A stretch of DNA of 64,000 bases. Origin: G963662605 sp963662605. GTDB taxonomy: Bacteria > Bacteroidota > Ignavibacteria > Ignavibacteriales > Ignavibacteriaceae. The notes beneath the pieces are model-generated. The model saw only the letters and a list, made by a program, of their open reading frames with translations. It was not told the origin of the DNA and made no database searches. The position numbers and the translations under genes were made by a program. Where the stretch lies: NCBI GenBank assembly GCA_963662605.1, contig OY759785.1, positions 1,240,001 to 1,304,000 on the forward strand, in the 5' to 3' direction. The number at the start of each line of letters is the position of its first letter. Within the stretch, counting starts at the first letter, position 1. Below are positions 44,501 to 53,413 of this stretch, one piece after another.

Positions 44501-44643
44501 TCGCAGTGCTGTTGAATGACTTTACCCAGGCTGGAACACACTCTGTGAGGTTCAACGCCTCACATCTTTCCAGCGGAGTTTATATATATAAGATAACCGC
44601 CGGAAAGTTTGCGGATGCGAAAAAGCTTTTATTAATGAAGTAA
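41599..44643 (+). CDS. Secreted alpha-amylase (GH13) with Ig-like domains and T9SS C-terminal domain
   Basis: 1014 residues. Signal peptide 1-25 (AHAQS). GH13 catalytic barrel ~30-500: DVVTEH (129-134), GFRLDAVKS with nucleophile Asp 230, VAEYYSG with acid/base Glu 256, and FVENHD with Asp 328; the layout resembles Bacillus-type alpha-amylases. Two cadherin/dystroglycan-like Ig modules follow (~505-690: PVPDQVGYTNTPL, AVKDTSAIATNRFEM). A beta-sandwich region (~700-910: KPVIDGTVHEGSPDW) resembles CBM9-like or glycosidase-associated domains. T9SS sorting ends the protein (NYPNPFNPTTKI to KKLLLMK). It should hydrolyse alpha-1,4-glucans outside the cell. GAGG lies just upstream of the ATG. A terminator follows. 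Confidence 0.92.
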   Translation: MKQRYFLIAAILFAATLFIPQKAHAQSTLNRSDAYLQGFYWNSPPGGIWYDSLSALASRLSSAGFGAIWLPPPSKGAGGALSMGYDPYDHYDFGEYKQKESQETRFGSRTELENTIKTFHKVGMQVYADVVTEHMMGGEQFCKRDCPSFSDSAWNLFQYPYGSGRFKKDSTFFYPNHFNCDTTAPFHGAADVAYQFGVWLDKDQTRIKDSLIVWGQYLREILGFDGFRLDAVKSVNPTFMGPFIKAANPTGYNVAEYYSGTDDIKYWQSQTATNGANVAMFDFPLRFALADMCNTTSGSYDMTGLDNAGLVNNGLSGYYVSTFVENHDLDRTGYDGTVDGTNLPIITNKEMAYAYIMFSEGRPCVFFKDYIDYGLSGKIDTLMYIRTKYLGGGTTKRSGLNVYYIRQDGNTDQTTLAKDVYVARRDGYNSQIGGYLVVNDNATQWMDIWVDTKAAEGSIYKDFIGHDANKTVSGPSYVGGPNRVKLWCPPRSYTLYVLDTTSLNNPPALNPVPDQVGYTNTPLKYQTNAFDVDKQTITYKLANNPAWMSISASGLISGTPAMADTGSSTVIVSVSDPAGLSVSDTFVVKVYKNYSPKLGAVKDTSAIATNRFEMTVTATDADKDSLYFGFSEAPSFLSVGSSSGIIAGTPAITDTGLYSVHLFVTDYKGGYDSLTFILTVKKTPDPIIKTFGKPVIDGTVHEGSPDWLTDWKLSADSDTDGHWHHGDTLTNELYGIYSTWDADSLYIGVSYDINDLYNTLIVYIDAGIPGGIVNFNSVTSKYRGDYAKNNRFRSTDSIDFFIADYYKSAPTFFKTYSDTSVNITTKINGKRGLLGRDMELAVAWNDIYGLGAGLIPPGVKLKMVALIAGGLNYGSGDSCPDNPDVDGNAGPDSLINLVPITPDLDTNGLPDATVILNDVKSDRIVIPSAYALYQNYPNPFNPTTKITFDLPQSGLVNLTIYDVLGRKVAVLLNDFTQAGTHSVRFNASHLSSGVYIYKITAGKFADAKKLLLMK

Positions 44644-44661
44644 TTCGCAAGAAAATTCAAT

Positions 44662-44698
44662 AAAATGCTCATTCATTGAAAAATGGATGAGCATTTTT
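44662..44698 (+). terminator. Rho-independent terminator after the amylase gene
   Basis: AAAATGCTCATTCATT (from 44662) pairs with AATGGATGAGCATTTT (ending ~44697), one G-T pair, followed by T-rich DNA. Confidence 0.85.
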
Positions 44699-44864
44699 AA
44701 TTTATTTTCAACTTAACTTTACATCAAATGGATTTTTTAGTATATTAAATTCAGGATGACTTACTACTTAGTCGGAAATATGAATTTTCTACAAGTTTTG
44801 GTGATTTATCCTAATTTTGTTCGACAACTCTGGTATTATCTTTAAGGTTAATGGAAGGTTGTTT

Positions 44865-45170
44865 ATGCCTTACCTTAAGGCAATGGCGATAGCTGTTATT
44901 TTTTTACTCATCTCAAATGCAAATGCGTCAGACGGTAAAAAGTATTTTAAAGTAACAGGACGTATACAAATGGTCGAGAACGAACCATTTGCACATCCTG
45001 CATTATTTGTTAATGGAAAAGCGATGCACATTGACGCTGATTCAGTAACAATCAGATTACTGGTAAAATTGCAGGGTGAGGAAGTCACACTTTTTTATAC
45101 AAAAAAAGTCAAAAGACTTAAAGACACATACATAAAAGTTGTAAGTTTTAAACATTTCATTCATAAATAA
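44865..45170 (+). CDS. Small exported protein of unknown function
   Basis: 101 residues from the ATG at 44865, which has GGAAGG eight bases upstream; an in-frame ATG 48 bases earlier lacks a signal-like start. Residues 1-22 are a signal peptide (MPYLKAMAIAVIFLLISNANA). The mature part (KYFKVTGRIQMVENEPFAHP...FVNGKAMHIDADSVTI) looks like a small beta-barrel or OB-like fold. I do not recognise a family. It ends 12 bases before the secreted metalloprotease, so co-expression is likely, and a chaperone or inhibitor role toward it is possible but unproven. Confidence 0.7.
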   Translation: MPYLKAMAIAVIFLLISNANASDGKKYFKVTGRIQMVENEPFAHPALFVNGKAMHIDADSVTIRLLVKLQGEEVTLFYTKKVKRLKDTYIKVVSFKHFIHK

Positions 45171-45182
45171 ACTGGAACTACA

Positions 45183-47486
45183 ATGAAAAAATCATTACTG
45201 GTTATTTTGTTCGCGTTTACTGCGGTTACTTTTGGACAGTACCTGAAACCTCTCGCTGAGGATGGCACTGTTAAATCTTCAAAAAGATACATGACTTCGG
45301 AAGAATTTCTGAAGAATGAAAAGTACAAGACAGATAAATTGGCTCAGATGTTCCCCAATCACTTAGCCAATACTGCTAAAAAAGCTAAGGGCTGGGGCTT
45401 TACGGTTGGAAGCACACATAAATGGTTCACTTTGAATAGAGTGACAGGAAATTACGAAATCCTTTCTTCTACCTGCCGTGCAGTAGGTGCAAACAGCTAC
45501 ATCTTTGTTGAGGATTCACTCTGGGGAAGCCGTGTGACACAAGCAGCAGTTGATTCTGTTGATCGTGCATTCAACGTTGCAACGCCAAATACTCCTACAC
45601 AGGGTATTTTTGCGGTTGAAACTGAAAAATTCGGTCAGGTGCCGGATATTGATGGCGACCCTAAAGTTATCATTTTTATTCTTGATATTCGTGATGGGGC
45701 AACTTCATCAGGTTCATATATTGCGGGATATTTCCATTCATTGAATGAATATTCTAATGACGATTTGAAATCTGCCGGATATCCTCAAACAAGTAACGAA
45801 TGCGAAATGTATTACTGCGATGCTAATCCTGCCGTGCTTACTACCGCTGATGGTATTCAAAACGCGATGGGAACAGCCGCACATGAATTTCAGCATATGA
45901 TCCATTATTATTATAGTGATCTTTACGGACGCAGCCAGTTGACATTTGTGAATGAATCAATGTCTCAGTTAGCTCCGTATATTTGCGGTTATCCTCTTGA
46001 TGGCGCTGGTGCATATTTGAATGAAACAAATATCGGATTGTTCACCTGGAGAAGCAGTTCTGATCTCGTTCTTAATGATTATGCCCGCGCACAAAGATTC
46101 TCGATGTACGTATGGGATCGTTGTGGTGAAGGAGTTATCAAAAATATCGTTCAGTCACATCAGGCTGGTCTTGCCGGTATTAAAGATGCATTTTCAAAAG
46201 CAAGTCCTGCCATTGATCTAAATACGTTCTTGCAAAACTGGTTTATGGCTAACCTGGTTGGTGATACAACTCAAAACGTTGCATATGGTTATAAAACCGC
46301 CGGACTCGAATATGCAACACCGACACCTAACTACAATCCGAATCTAACGAATAGTAAAGATACGGTTTGGGTTATGGGTGCAAAGTATATGGATTATTCG
46401 CTTGGCAAAAACCTTAAATTTAATGTCGCTGTTTCCGCAACCGACAAGGTTAAGATCAAAGCAATAAAATATACAAGTTCTTCTTATGTAATTGAAGATG
46501 TTCCTTTGAATTCTGATTACACTGTGGCTGATTACGGAACAACATATCCTACCGTACAGCTTGCAATCATGAACATTGATACAACAAGTTATTATCCGAT
46601 CATTATCAACTCTACCGGTACAGCTCCGGCATCCGTTGAATTGGCACATACTTCTGCAGCACCTTCCGGAGTTCTCGTGTTTGTTGCAGGAGATTCCATT
46701 GGTGTTGCATTCGATGGTATGGTTGGTGGACAGATTGACTCGATTAAGGTTGCATTGAGAAGAGCAGGCTCGACCATCAAAGCAATGAATGCAAAAATTG
46801 GACAGATTGACGGCAGTTACGCTTGGTTGGGTACAAGTGAGACACCGTATACCAAGATTATGTCAACATTCCAATTGGTTTCACCGTTAAGTGCTACTCC
46901 TCCTTCACCGTATCCTGTTCCATGGACAAACTGGTGTACAATTAAATTCCCAGTGGGACTCGATGCATCGAAACCGTTTGCAATAACAGCGGGAATCACG
47001 GGTGGATACTCAACTGACGCCACATCCCAGAACATCATGGTTAATACCGACGCTACTTCGTTCAATGCAAGCTTTGTAAATGTTTATAGAGCTGAAACCG
47101 ATACGGCGCCGACATGGATATATTACTCAGCCACCGGTGGCGGAGTTTATAACTTCTTGATGAAAGCATATGTCAGCTTCCCGGGAGCTAACGGTACAAG
47201 AGAAACAGCTGAATTGTCACCAAGACAGTTTAATGTTCAGCAGAACTATCCTAACCCGTTCAACCCGTCAACAATGATTAACTATTCCATCCCAACTGAT
47301 GGAAATGTTAAAATCACTGTTTACAATACACTCGGAAAACAAGTAGCCGTATTGGTTGATGAATTCCAGAAATCCGGTTCACATTCAGCTCGTTTTGCAA
47401 ACACTAATCTTGCAAGCGGTGTTTATTTCTATCGTGTTGAGGCCGGTAATAATGTAAAAACTTTGAGAATGATGCTTCTTAAGTAA
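45183..47486 (+). CDS. Secreted zinc metalloprotease with T9SS C-terminal domain
   Basis: 767 residues. Signal peptide 1-19 (VTFGQ), a propeptide-like region to ~70, then a catalytic domain with HEFQH at 234-238 (AAHEFQHMIHY) and a likely third zinc ligand Glu 258 in FVNESMSQLAPY, a spacing of 20 residues as in gluzincins. It resembles M30 hyicolysin/M6-like peptidases, though I cannot fix the family. Residues ~370-660 are beta-sandwich-like. The C-terminus is a T9SS sorting domain (NYPNPFNPSTMI to LRMMLLK). It acts outside the cell or on its surface. Confidence 0.85.
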   Translation: MKKSLLVILFAFTAVTFGQYLKPLAEDGTVKSSKRYMTSEEFLKNEKYKTDKLAQMFPNHLANTAKKAKGWGFTVGSTHKWFTLNRVTGNYEILSSTCRAVGANSYIFVEDSLWGSRVTQAAVDSVDRAFNVATPNTPTQGIFAVETEKFGQVPDIDGDPKVIIFILDIRDGATSSGSYIAGYFHSLNEYSNDDLKSAGYPQTSNECEMYYCDANPAVLTTADGIQNAMGTAAHEFQHMIHYYYSDLYGRSQLTFVNESMSQLAPYICGYPLDGAGAYLNETNIGLFTWRSSSDLVLNDYARAQRFSMYVWDRCGEGVIKNIVQSHQAGLAGIKDAFSKASPAIDLNTFLQNWFMANLVGDTTQNVAYGYKTAGLEYATPTPNYNPNLTNSKDTVWVMGAKYMDYSLGKNLKFNVAVSATDKVKIKAIKYTSSSYVIEDVPLNSDYTVADYGTTYPTVQLAIMNIDTTSYYPIIINSTGTAPASVELAHTSAAPSGVLVFVAGDSIGVAFDGMVGGQIDSIKVALRRAGSTIKAMNAKIGQIDGSYAWLGTSETPYTKIMSTFQLVSPLSATPPSPYPVPWTNWCTIKFPVGLDASKPFAITAGITGGYSTDATSQNIMVNTDATSFNASFVNVYRAETDTAPTWIYYSATGGGVYNFLMKAYVSFPGANGTRETAELSPRQFNVQQNYPNPFNPSTMINYSIPTDGNVKITVYNTLGKQVAVLVDEFQKSGSHSARFANTNLASGVYFYRVEAGNNVKTLRMMLLK

Positions 47487-47510
47487 TTCATTATTTATTA
47501 GTACTTACTA

Positions 47511-47551
47511 AAACGGCTGTCCCGAACTATCGGGACAGCCGTTTTTTTGTT
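47511..47551 (+). terminator. Rho-independent terminator after the metalloprotease gene
   Basis: AAACGGCTGTCCCG (47511-47524) pairs perfectly with CGGGACAGCCGTTT (47531-47544), six-base loop, followed by a T-run. The remaining ~230 bases to etfB show nothing else recognisable. Confidence 0.93.
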
Positions 47552-47785
47552 TAAATCCGAATCCGTTTATCGGTAAGGGCTAAGATTTTTTGCGTAAATA
47601 TTCAAGAAAATCTCTAATTTGATAAACGTGTTATTCTTTGTTTTGAGAAAAAACACGAAGAAGCGTAGAATTTCTTAGAATTGAGTCTCGAAAACTTGCT
47701 AAAACGCAAATAATCAGCACAGTATTAACAGGCACAATTTTTGAATAGGATAACGACTGTTTTTAAATATATTTTCTGAGGTTAT

Positions 47786-48676
47786 ATGAGCTTTAATAGT
47801 ATAGTCCTTGTAAAACAGGTTCCAGATACCGCCAACATTTCCGGACAGGTAATGAAGGAAGACGGAACTGTTAACAGGGCTTTATTACCGGCAATTTTTA
47901 ATCACGAAGATCGTGTCGCTCTTGAAATGGCTTTGCAGGTACAGGACAAGCACGGTGGAAAAGTCACCGTTGTTACTATGGGTCCGCCAAGAGCTTCAGA
48001 TGTTTTGCGCGAATGCCTGTTCATGGGCGCTGATGAAGCTTATTTAATAAGTGATAGAAAATTTGCAGGAGCCGATACATTAGCAACCTCATATGTATTG
48101 TCGGAAGCAGTAAAGAAAATCGGCAAATTCGATATAATTTTTGCCGGCCGCCAGGCGATTGACGGTGATACCGCGCAGGTAGGGCCGCAAACAGCCGAAA
48201 AACTCGGAATTCCTCAGGTTACCTATCTTCAGGAGATTGTTGCGCTCAAAGACAACACCATTACGGTTAAGAAGAAAATTGAAGGCGGTTACGAAATATT
48301 GCAATCTCAGCTTCCGGTGCTGGTAACAGTACTTAAAGACTCGGTATTTCCACGTCCATATAAGGCAAAAAGAGTTATGGCTTATAAAAATGCCAAAACC
48401 CTCATGGAACTGGAAAAAATGGTTGAAGGTAATTCGTTACTCTATATTGATCAATTAAAAGAAGAATACATTTCAAAACATCTCTATATTAACACCCTCA
48501 CTATGGATGACCTGAAATTAGATACCGCAAGATGCGGTGTAGCAGGCTCACCGACCAAGGTGCACAAAGTTGAATCAGTTGTTCTTGCCGCCAATAAGCA
48601 CGAGCACATTGAAACAAGCAAAGCCGGTATTTCTGAATTGATTGATAAACTAATGGAAGATCATATTTTTGGATAA
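47786..48676 (+). CDS. etfB: Electron transfer flavoprotein beta subunit (FixA family)
   Basis: 296 residues. An adenine-nucleotide alpha-hydrolase-like fold typical of ETF beta: VLVKQVPDTANISG at the start, ALEMALQVQDKHGGKVTVVTMGPP, IIFAGRQAIDGDTAQVGPQTAEKLGIP and VLVTVLKDSVFPRP. ETF accepts electrons from acyl-CoA dehydrogenases and passes them to the quinone pool. The etfB-etfA-dehydrogenase order supports fatty-acid beta-oxidation or branched-chain acyl-CoA use. Confidence 0.95.
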   Translation: MSFNSIVLVKQVPDTANISGQVMKEDGTVNRALLPAIFNHEDRVALEMALQVQDKHGGKVTVVTMGPPRASDVLRECLFMGADEAYLISDRKFAGADTLATSYVLSEAVKKIGKFDIIFAGRQAIDGDTAQVGPQTAEKLGIPQVTYLQEIVALKDNTITVKKKIEGGYEILQSQLPVLVTVLKDSVFPRPYKAKRVMAYKNAKTLMELEKMVEGNSLLYIDQLKEEYISKHLYINTLTMDDLKLDTARCGVAGSPTKVHKVESVVLAANKHEHIETSKAGISELIDKLMEDHIFG

Positions 48677-48680
48677 GATT

Positions 48681-49700
48681 ATGACAACAAGAAGTAGTGA
48701 TGTTTGGGTTTTCATCGAGCACAGAAATAATAAACCCGCGGATGTTAGTCTTGAACTGCTTTCAAAAGGCCGCAGACTGGCACAAGAATTACAAGGTACC
48801 CTCAAAGCAATCGTCATCGGCAGTAAAGTTGAAAACGTTGCCAAAGAAACATTTCGTTTCGGTGCTTCCGAAGTATTATTGGTTGATCATCCGAGTTTAG
48901 AACAGTACCGCATTATGCCATACAGCAGAATTCTCAATGAACTTGTTGACTTGCATAAACCGGGAATCATTCTTTTTGGTGCTACAATCGTTGGAAGGGA
49001 CATTGCTCCACGTGTAGCTTCACATACCAAAAGCGGATTGACGGCGGATTGTACTGACCTCCAGATTTCAGATGTTAAATATCTACGTGACGAATTTAAG
49101 AATCAGCTACTACAGATTCGTCCGGCTTTTGGCGGTAATATTATTGCGACTATCATTTCACCCGAAGTAACCACGCAAATGGCAACGGTTCGCGAGGGTG
49201 TTATGCGTCTTGAACCGCTTGATAGTCCGGTTGAAGGTAAAATTACCCGCATTGAATATGTACCTGCTGAATGGGATGAATTGATTAAAATTATTGAACA
49301 ACACCGTCAGGAGAGCAAGGTCAACCTGAAAGGCGCTTCAATTATTGTGGCCGGAGGCTATGGACTTGGATCAAAAGCCAATTTCAAATTAATTACCGAA
49401 CTCGCGAATACCATTGGGGCCGAAGTTGCAGGCAGCCGCGCGGCTGTTGACGCGGGATTTGTCACCCCGGATCGTCAGGTAGGGCAGACAGGTGTTACGG
49501 TTCGTCCGAAACTGTATATTGCCGTGGGTATTTCCGGTGCGATTCAGCATCGCGCAGGAATGCAGGAATCCAATAAGATCATGGCAATTAATAGTGATCC
49601 CGAGGCTCCGATTTTTGGTGTTGCCCATTATGGAATTGTTGGCGATGCAATGCAGATTATACCAATGTTCATCAATGTTTTTAAGCAAAAATTGAGATAG
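48681..49700 (+). CDS. etfA: Electron transfer flavoprotein alpha subunit (FixB family)
   Basis: 339 residues from the ATG at 48681; a TTG 12 bases upstream overlaps etfB. The C-terminal FAD-binding domain shows IIVAGGYGLGSKANF, EVAGSRAAVDAGFV, RQVGQTGVTVRPKLYIAVGI and the ETF-alpha signature SGAIQHRAGMQESNKIMAIN. It partners the beta subunit encoded just upstream. Three bases separate it from the dehydrogenase. Confidence 0.95.
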   Translation: MTTRSSDVWVFIEHRNNKPADVSLELLSKGRRLAQELQGTLKAIVIGSKVENVAKETFRFGASEVLLVDHPSLEQYRIMPYSRILNELVDLHKPGIILFGATIVGRDIAPRVASHTKSGLTADCTDLQISDVKYLRDEFKNQLLQIRPAFGGNIIATIISPEVTTQMATVREGVMRLEPLDSPVEGKITRIEYVPAEWDELIKIIEQHRQESKVNLKGASIIVAGGYGLGSKANFKLITELANTIGAEVAGSRAAVDAGFVTPDRQVGQTGVTVRPKLYIAVGISGAIQHRAGMQESNKIMAINSDPEAPIFGVAHYGIVGDAMQIIPMFINVFKQKLR

Positions 49701-49703
49701 TAT

Positions 49704-51425
49704 ATGCCAAATTTTTTCACAGATAACAGCGATCTATTATATCGTTTCAAAAATTTAGATTTACGCGAAGTTGTTGAACTCGCGGAAAACAACTATGAAG
49801 AATCAAAAAAATATCCGCACGCTCCTGTCAGTTATGATGATGCTGTAGAAAATTACTACAAAATTCTTGAGGTGGTAGGAGACATTGCCGGAAATTTCAT
49901 TGCCCCGCGTGCAGCCTCTGTTGATGAAGAGGGTGCTGCTTTTAACGACGGTAAAGTATCTTACGCAAAAGGCACAAAAGAATCTCTCGACCTTCTCTCT
50001 AAGGCAGAGTTGATGGGTATGATTCTTCCGTATCAATACGGTGGTTTAAATTTCCCTACTACTATATATATGCTGGCAGTGGAAATGATTTCCCGCGCCG
50101 ATGCTTCGTTGATGAACATCTTCGGTTTACAGGATATTGGAAAAACCATTGAACAATTCGGCAGCATTGACCAAAAAGAAGAATTTCTACCCGATTTCGC
50201 AAGCGGAAAAAATACAGGCGCAATGGCTCTTACCGAGCCGGATGCCGGTTCCGATTTGCAGGCAGTAAAGCTGACCGCGTACCAGGATGACAACGGAAAT
50301 TGGTTTTTACGCGGCGTTAAGCGCTTTATCACCAACGGAAACGGTGAAGTGCTTTTAGTGCTTGCCCGTACCGAAGCCGGATCAAAAGATGCCCGCGGCC
50401 TTAGTATGTTTGCCTGCTACGGCGACTCAACTGTTGTGGTTAGAAGAATTGAACATAAGCTGGGCATTCATGGAAGCCCGACTTGCGAGCTCCAGTTCAA
50501 TGATACCCCGGCTCAGTTAGTCGGTCAGCGCAGAATGGGATTATTGAAATATGTTATCTACCTGATGAATCGTGCCCGTGCAGGTATAGGTTCGCAGTCA
50601 CTTGGTATTGCTCAGGCGGCTTACGAAGAAGCTGTTAATTATGCCAAAGCCCGTGAACAATTCGGTAAGGCACTCATCGAAATGCCGGTTATCTCAAACA
50701 TGCTGATTGAGATGAGAGTCACTATTGAAGCTCATCGGACGCTTTACTATAACATGTGCGAATGGCTTGATAAAAAAGAAAAATATGAAGAAGTAATAGA
50801 CAAGCTCAAAGCAGAAAAAAAATCTGTCGCCGAGATGTCCGAGAAAAGCAAGGAGGCGGTAAAAATCACTGCTTTCCTAACTCCGCTTTCAAAATATTTA
50901 CTTTCTGAATCGGCTAATAAAATAGCGTATGATTCTTTGCAGATACACGGCGGAACCGGATACATGAAAGAATTCAGTATCGAACGCTTGTTCCGCGACG
51001 CGCGAATCACCAACATTTATGAAGGAACTTCACAGCTGCAGGTTGTTGCTGCATCAGGCGGTGTGATCAATGACGTTCTCGGAGCATATATCGAGTCATG
51101 GGATAAACAGGACTATAAAGGCACCTTGACTCATCTGCTGGAGCATCTACGCGAAATCCGTAACATGTATAATGATTGTCTTAAATACGTTAAAGAGAAA
51201 AAAGATGCGGGTTTCCAGGAAGTTGCATCGAAAGACTTAGTTGAAATTTACGGAAGCTTGTACATCGGTTACTTATTGCTGCAGGATGCAAATAAAGACA
51301 GTAAAAAAATATTCACTGCCAGACGTTATATATTAGACTCTTTGGCAAAAGCCTTAAAAAATCAGGAGTCTATTAAGTCGGAAATGTATTCCGACGTTTT
51401 ACATACTGAAACAATATTACAATAA
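49704..51425 (+). CDS. Acyl-CoA dehydrogenase with extended C-terminus
   Basis: 573 residues, longer than the ~380 of short-chain enzymes because of a helical C-terminal extension. The FAD and substrate region has MALTEPDAGSDLQAV; QIHGGTGYMKEFSIERLFRD and IYEGTSQLQ carry the position of the catalytic Glu of MCAD-like enzymes. It oxidises acyl-CoA to enoyl-CoA, passing electrons to EtfAB encoded immediately upstream. Chain length and branched-chain specificity cannot be read from sequence. Confidence 0.93.
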   Translation: MPNFFTDNSDLLYRFKNLDLREVVELAENNYEESKKYPHAPVSYDDAVENYYKILEVVGDIAGNFIAPRAASVDEEGAAFNDGKVSYAKGTKESLDLLSKAELMGMILPYQYGGLNFPTTIYMLAVEMISRADASLMNIFGLQDIGKTIEQFGSIDQKEEFLPDFASGKNTGAMALTEPDAGSDLQAVKLTAYQDDNGNWFLRGVKRFITNGNGEVLLVLARTEAGSKDARGLSMFACYGDSTVVVRRIEHKLGIHGSPTCELQFNDTPAQLVGQRRMGLLKYVIYLMNRARAGIGSQSLGIAQAAYEEAVNYAKAREQFGKALIEMPVISNMLIEMRVTIEAHRTLYYNMCEWLDKKEKYEEVIDKLKAEKKSVAEMSEKSKEAVKITAFLTPLSKYLLSESANKIAYDSLQIHGGTGYMKEFSIERLFRDARITNIYEGTSQLQVVAASGGVINDVLGAYIESWDKQDYKGTLTHLLEHLREIRNMYNDCLKYVKEKKDAGFQEVASKDLVEIYGSLYIGYLLLQDANKDSKKIFTARRYILDSLAKALKNQESIKSEMYSDVLHTETILQ

Positions 51426-51445
51426 CCATAAACAGGTTAATCCCT

Positions 51446-51658
51446 ATGAGAAAAGCGAAAAAAATCGTATATCGTTTCTTTGATGATCATGAAGAAAAAC
51501 ACTACGTGTTGTGTTCCTTAGATCATAAGAAACTTGAATCATTGGTTGAAAAATTCAAAACCCGCAAGGATACGGTTTATACAAAAGACTTTGTCGCGTA
51601 CTTGAAAAAGCACGACAAGGATACTGAAGAGGTTATCGTTAAAGATTTCTATTTTTAA
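51446..51658 (+). CDS. Small basic protein of unknown function
   Basis: 70 residues, rich in Lys, Asp and Glu (RKAKKIVYRFFDDHEEKHYVL...KDTEEVIVKDFYF), with no signal peptide or membrane segment. It begins 20 bases after the acyl-CoA dehydrogenase stop, which makes read-through transcription likely. No family recognised. The balanced codons and short distance favour a real gene, but this is not certain. Confidence 0.6.
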   Translation: MRKAKKIVYRFFDDHEEKHYVLCSLDHKKLESLVEKFKTRKDTVYTKDFVAYLKKHDKDTEEVIVKDFYF

Positions 51659-51659
51659 T

Positions 51660-51771
51660 TGTTGAACACGACAAATAATAATCTTTTTGAATTATTGTTG
51701 GAACTTTTTTCCTTTTCAAGAGTATAAGGGATAAAGGATGAAAGAAGATTGTTATTTGTTGGATTTCAACA
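51660..51771 (+). repeat. Imperfect long inverted repeat upstream of exbB
   Basis: TGTTGAACACGACAAATAAT continuing to ~51686 is inverted at 51741-51771 (TGTTGAAATCCAACAAATAA when read on the minus strand), so the RNA could fold into a stem of about 25 pairs with mismatches. It begins right at the end of the small basic gene and lies ~180 bases ahead of exbB. It could stop the upstream transcript or attenuate exbB; no T-run follows directly. The rest of the gap (51772-51949) is A/T-rich with nothing recognised. Confidence 0.6.
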
Positions 51772-51949
51772 GTAAAAACAAGTAAAAATGACGAAAAAGG
51801 ATGAATTGTAAGCTTAGAGACAAAAAAATCCCCTGATAATGTGGTTTTTTATATTGTGAATCTTTGCTTTATAGCTTATTTTTAGAAGTTATTTTTATTG
51901 AAAACAAAAAAATCCAATAATTTATTTTCATTTAATTTAGGAGTCATCC

Positions 51950-52750
51950 GTGAGTAATAAAAAATCAGAATCCAAAAAAGTCTTTGTAGGCTTTGCAGGA
52001 ATAGCAATACCGATCATTTTTGTTGTGGCAATACTTAGCTACATGTTCATTTTAGGAGATCCATCAAACTTTCAGGGCGGCAATGTTAAGAACCATCCTC
52101 TTAATATGCTCGGCACTGTTTATCAGGGCGGTATTATCGTACCGATCTTGTTAGGTTTGTTATTAATGGTTCTTACATTCATTATCGAACGCTTTATCAC
52201 AATTAACCGTGCCAAAGGCAAAGGAAACGTTACTGCATTTATTACAGAAGTTCACCAGCTTCTTTCAAAGGGCGACATTGACACAGCTCAAAAAAAATGT
52301 GTTATTCAACGCGGTTCGGTTGCTAACGTTGTTGCTGCCGGTTTGAAAAAATACCAGGAAATGGCCGCTGAAAAAGATTTAAATAAAGATCAGAAATTAG
52401 TTGCAATTAAACAGGAATTTGAAGAAGCTACTTCTCTTGAACTGCCTATGTTGGAAAAAAATCTGGTTATTTTGGCTACTATCGCCTCTGTAGCAACCCT
52501 CATGGGTCTTCTTGGAACCGTACTTGGTATGATTAGAGCATTTGGCGCTATGGCTCAGGCAGGTGCTCCGGATGCTGTCGGTCTGGCAAGTGGTATTTCT
52601 GAAGCTCTTATCAATACTGCCCTTGGTATCGGTACTTCAGCATTGTCAATTATTACTTACAACTTCTTCACTACACAAATTGACAAATTAACCTATGGTA
52701 TTGACGAAGCCGGTGTGGCAATTACACAAAATTTTGCAGCCCGTTATTAA
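51950..52750 (+). CDS. exbB: ExbB/TolQ/MotA-family proton channel
   Basis: 266 residues. Membrane helices near 16-34, 60-80 and two long C-terminal helices (LVILATIASVATLMGLLGTV and ISEALINTALGIGTSALSII) carry the ExbB/TolQ signature GLLGTVLGMI...AF with ISEALINTALG. It is the inner-membrane stator that uses proton motive force with ExbD to energise TonB. GTG start with TTAGGAG upstream. First gene of exbB-exbD-exbD-tonB. Confidence 0.95.
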   Translation: MSNKKSESKKVFVGFAGIAIPIIFVVAILSYMFILGDPSNFQGGNVKNHPLNMLGTVYQGGIIVPILLGLLLMVLTFIIERFITINRAKGKGNVTAFITEVHQLLSKGDIDTAQKKCVIQRGSVANVVAAGLKKYQEMAAEKDLNKDQKLVAIKQEFEEATSLELPMLEKNLVILATIASVATLMGLLGTVLGMIRAFGAMAQAGAPDAVGLASGISEALINTALGIGTSALSIITYNFFTTQIDKLTYGIDEAGVAITQNFAARY

Positions 52751-52771
52751 TATTAAGAACGGATATAAAAT

Positions 52772-53398
52772 ATGCCAAAAGTAAAGATTCCGCGTAAAAG
52801 TACGACAGTTGATATGACCGCGATGTGCGATGTCGCGTTCCTGTTGCTGACGTTTTTTATGTTGACTACACAATTTAAATCTGATGACCCGGTTGTTGTT
52901 GATTTGCCAAAATCAATAGCTATTATCAAACTTCCGGATACTGACATTATGACGGTGACCATGACAAAAGATGGTCGAGTTATCTATGGTATTGACGGAA
53001 AGTTTAATCGGGAACGCTTGATTCAGAGAATAAGCGAAAAATATAATATTCAGTTTACTGAAGAAGAAGTTCGCAGCTTTTCTTTAACTTCAAGTTTCGG
53101 AGTTCCGATTTCGCAATTGAAAAACTTCCTAAGCCTCAATCCGGCCGACAGACAGGCTGAAATTAATAACCCCGGTATTCCGATTGACTCCGCTAATAAT
53201 GAATTAGGAGTATGGGTTATGCAGGGAAGACTTTCAAATCCAAAATTCAGAATCGCAATTCGTGGAGACGGCAAGGTGCCTTATCCGGTAGTTAAAAAGG
53301 TTATTAATACTCTTCAGGATAAGAATGTTAATAAATTTAACCTGATTACCAATCTGGAAGCCAAACCGGTTGAAACGGTTGTCCAGAAAAAACAATAA
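52772..53398 (+). CDS. exbD: ExbD/TolR-family protein (first copy)
   Basis: 208 residues: a short basic N-terminus, one membrane helix with the conserved Asp (VDMTAMCDVAFLLLTFFMLT) and a periplasmic domain ending VVKKVINTLQDKNVNKFNLIT. The family pairs with ExbB to form the proton path. It is longer than the ~140-residue E. coli ExbD because of an insertion in the periplasmic domain. 21 bases after exbB, 15 before the second exbD. Confidence 0.93.
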   Translation: MPKVKIPRKSTTVDMTAMCDVAFLLLTFFMLTTQFKSDDPVVVDLPKSIAIIKLPDTDIMTVTMTKDGRVIYGIDGKFNRERLIQRISEKYNIQFTEEEVRSFSLTSSFGVPISQLKNFLSLNPADRQAEINNPGIPIDSANNELGVWVMQGRLSNPKFRIAIRGDGKVPYPVVKKVINTLQDKNVNKFNLITNLEAKPVETVVQKKQ

Positions 53399-53413
53399 CG
53401 GAGATTAAGAAAA

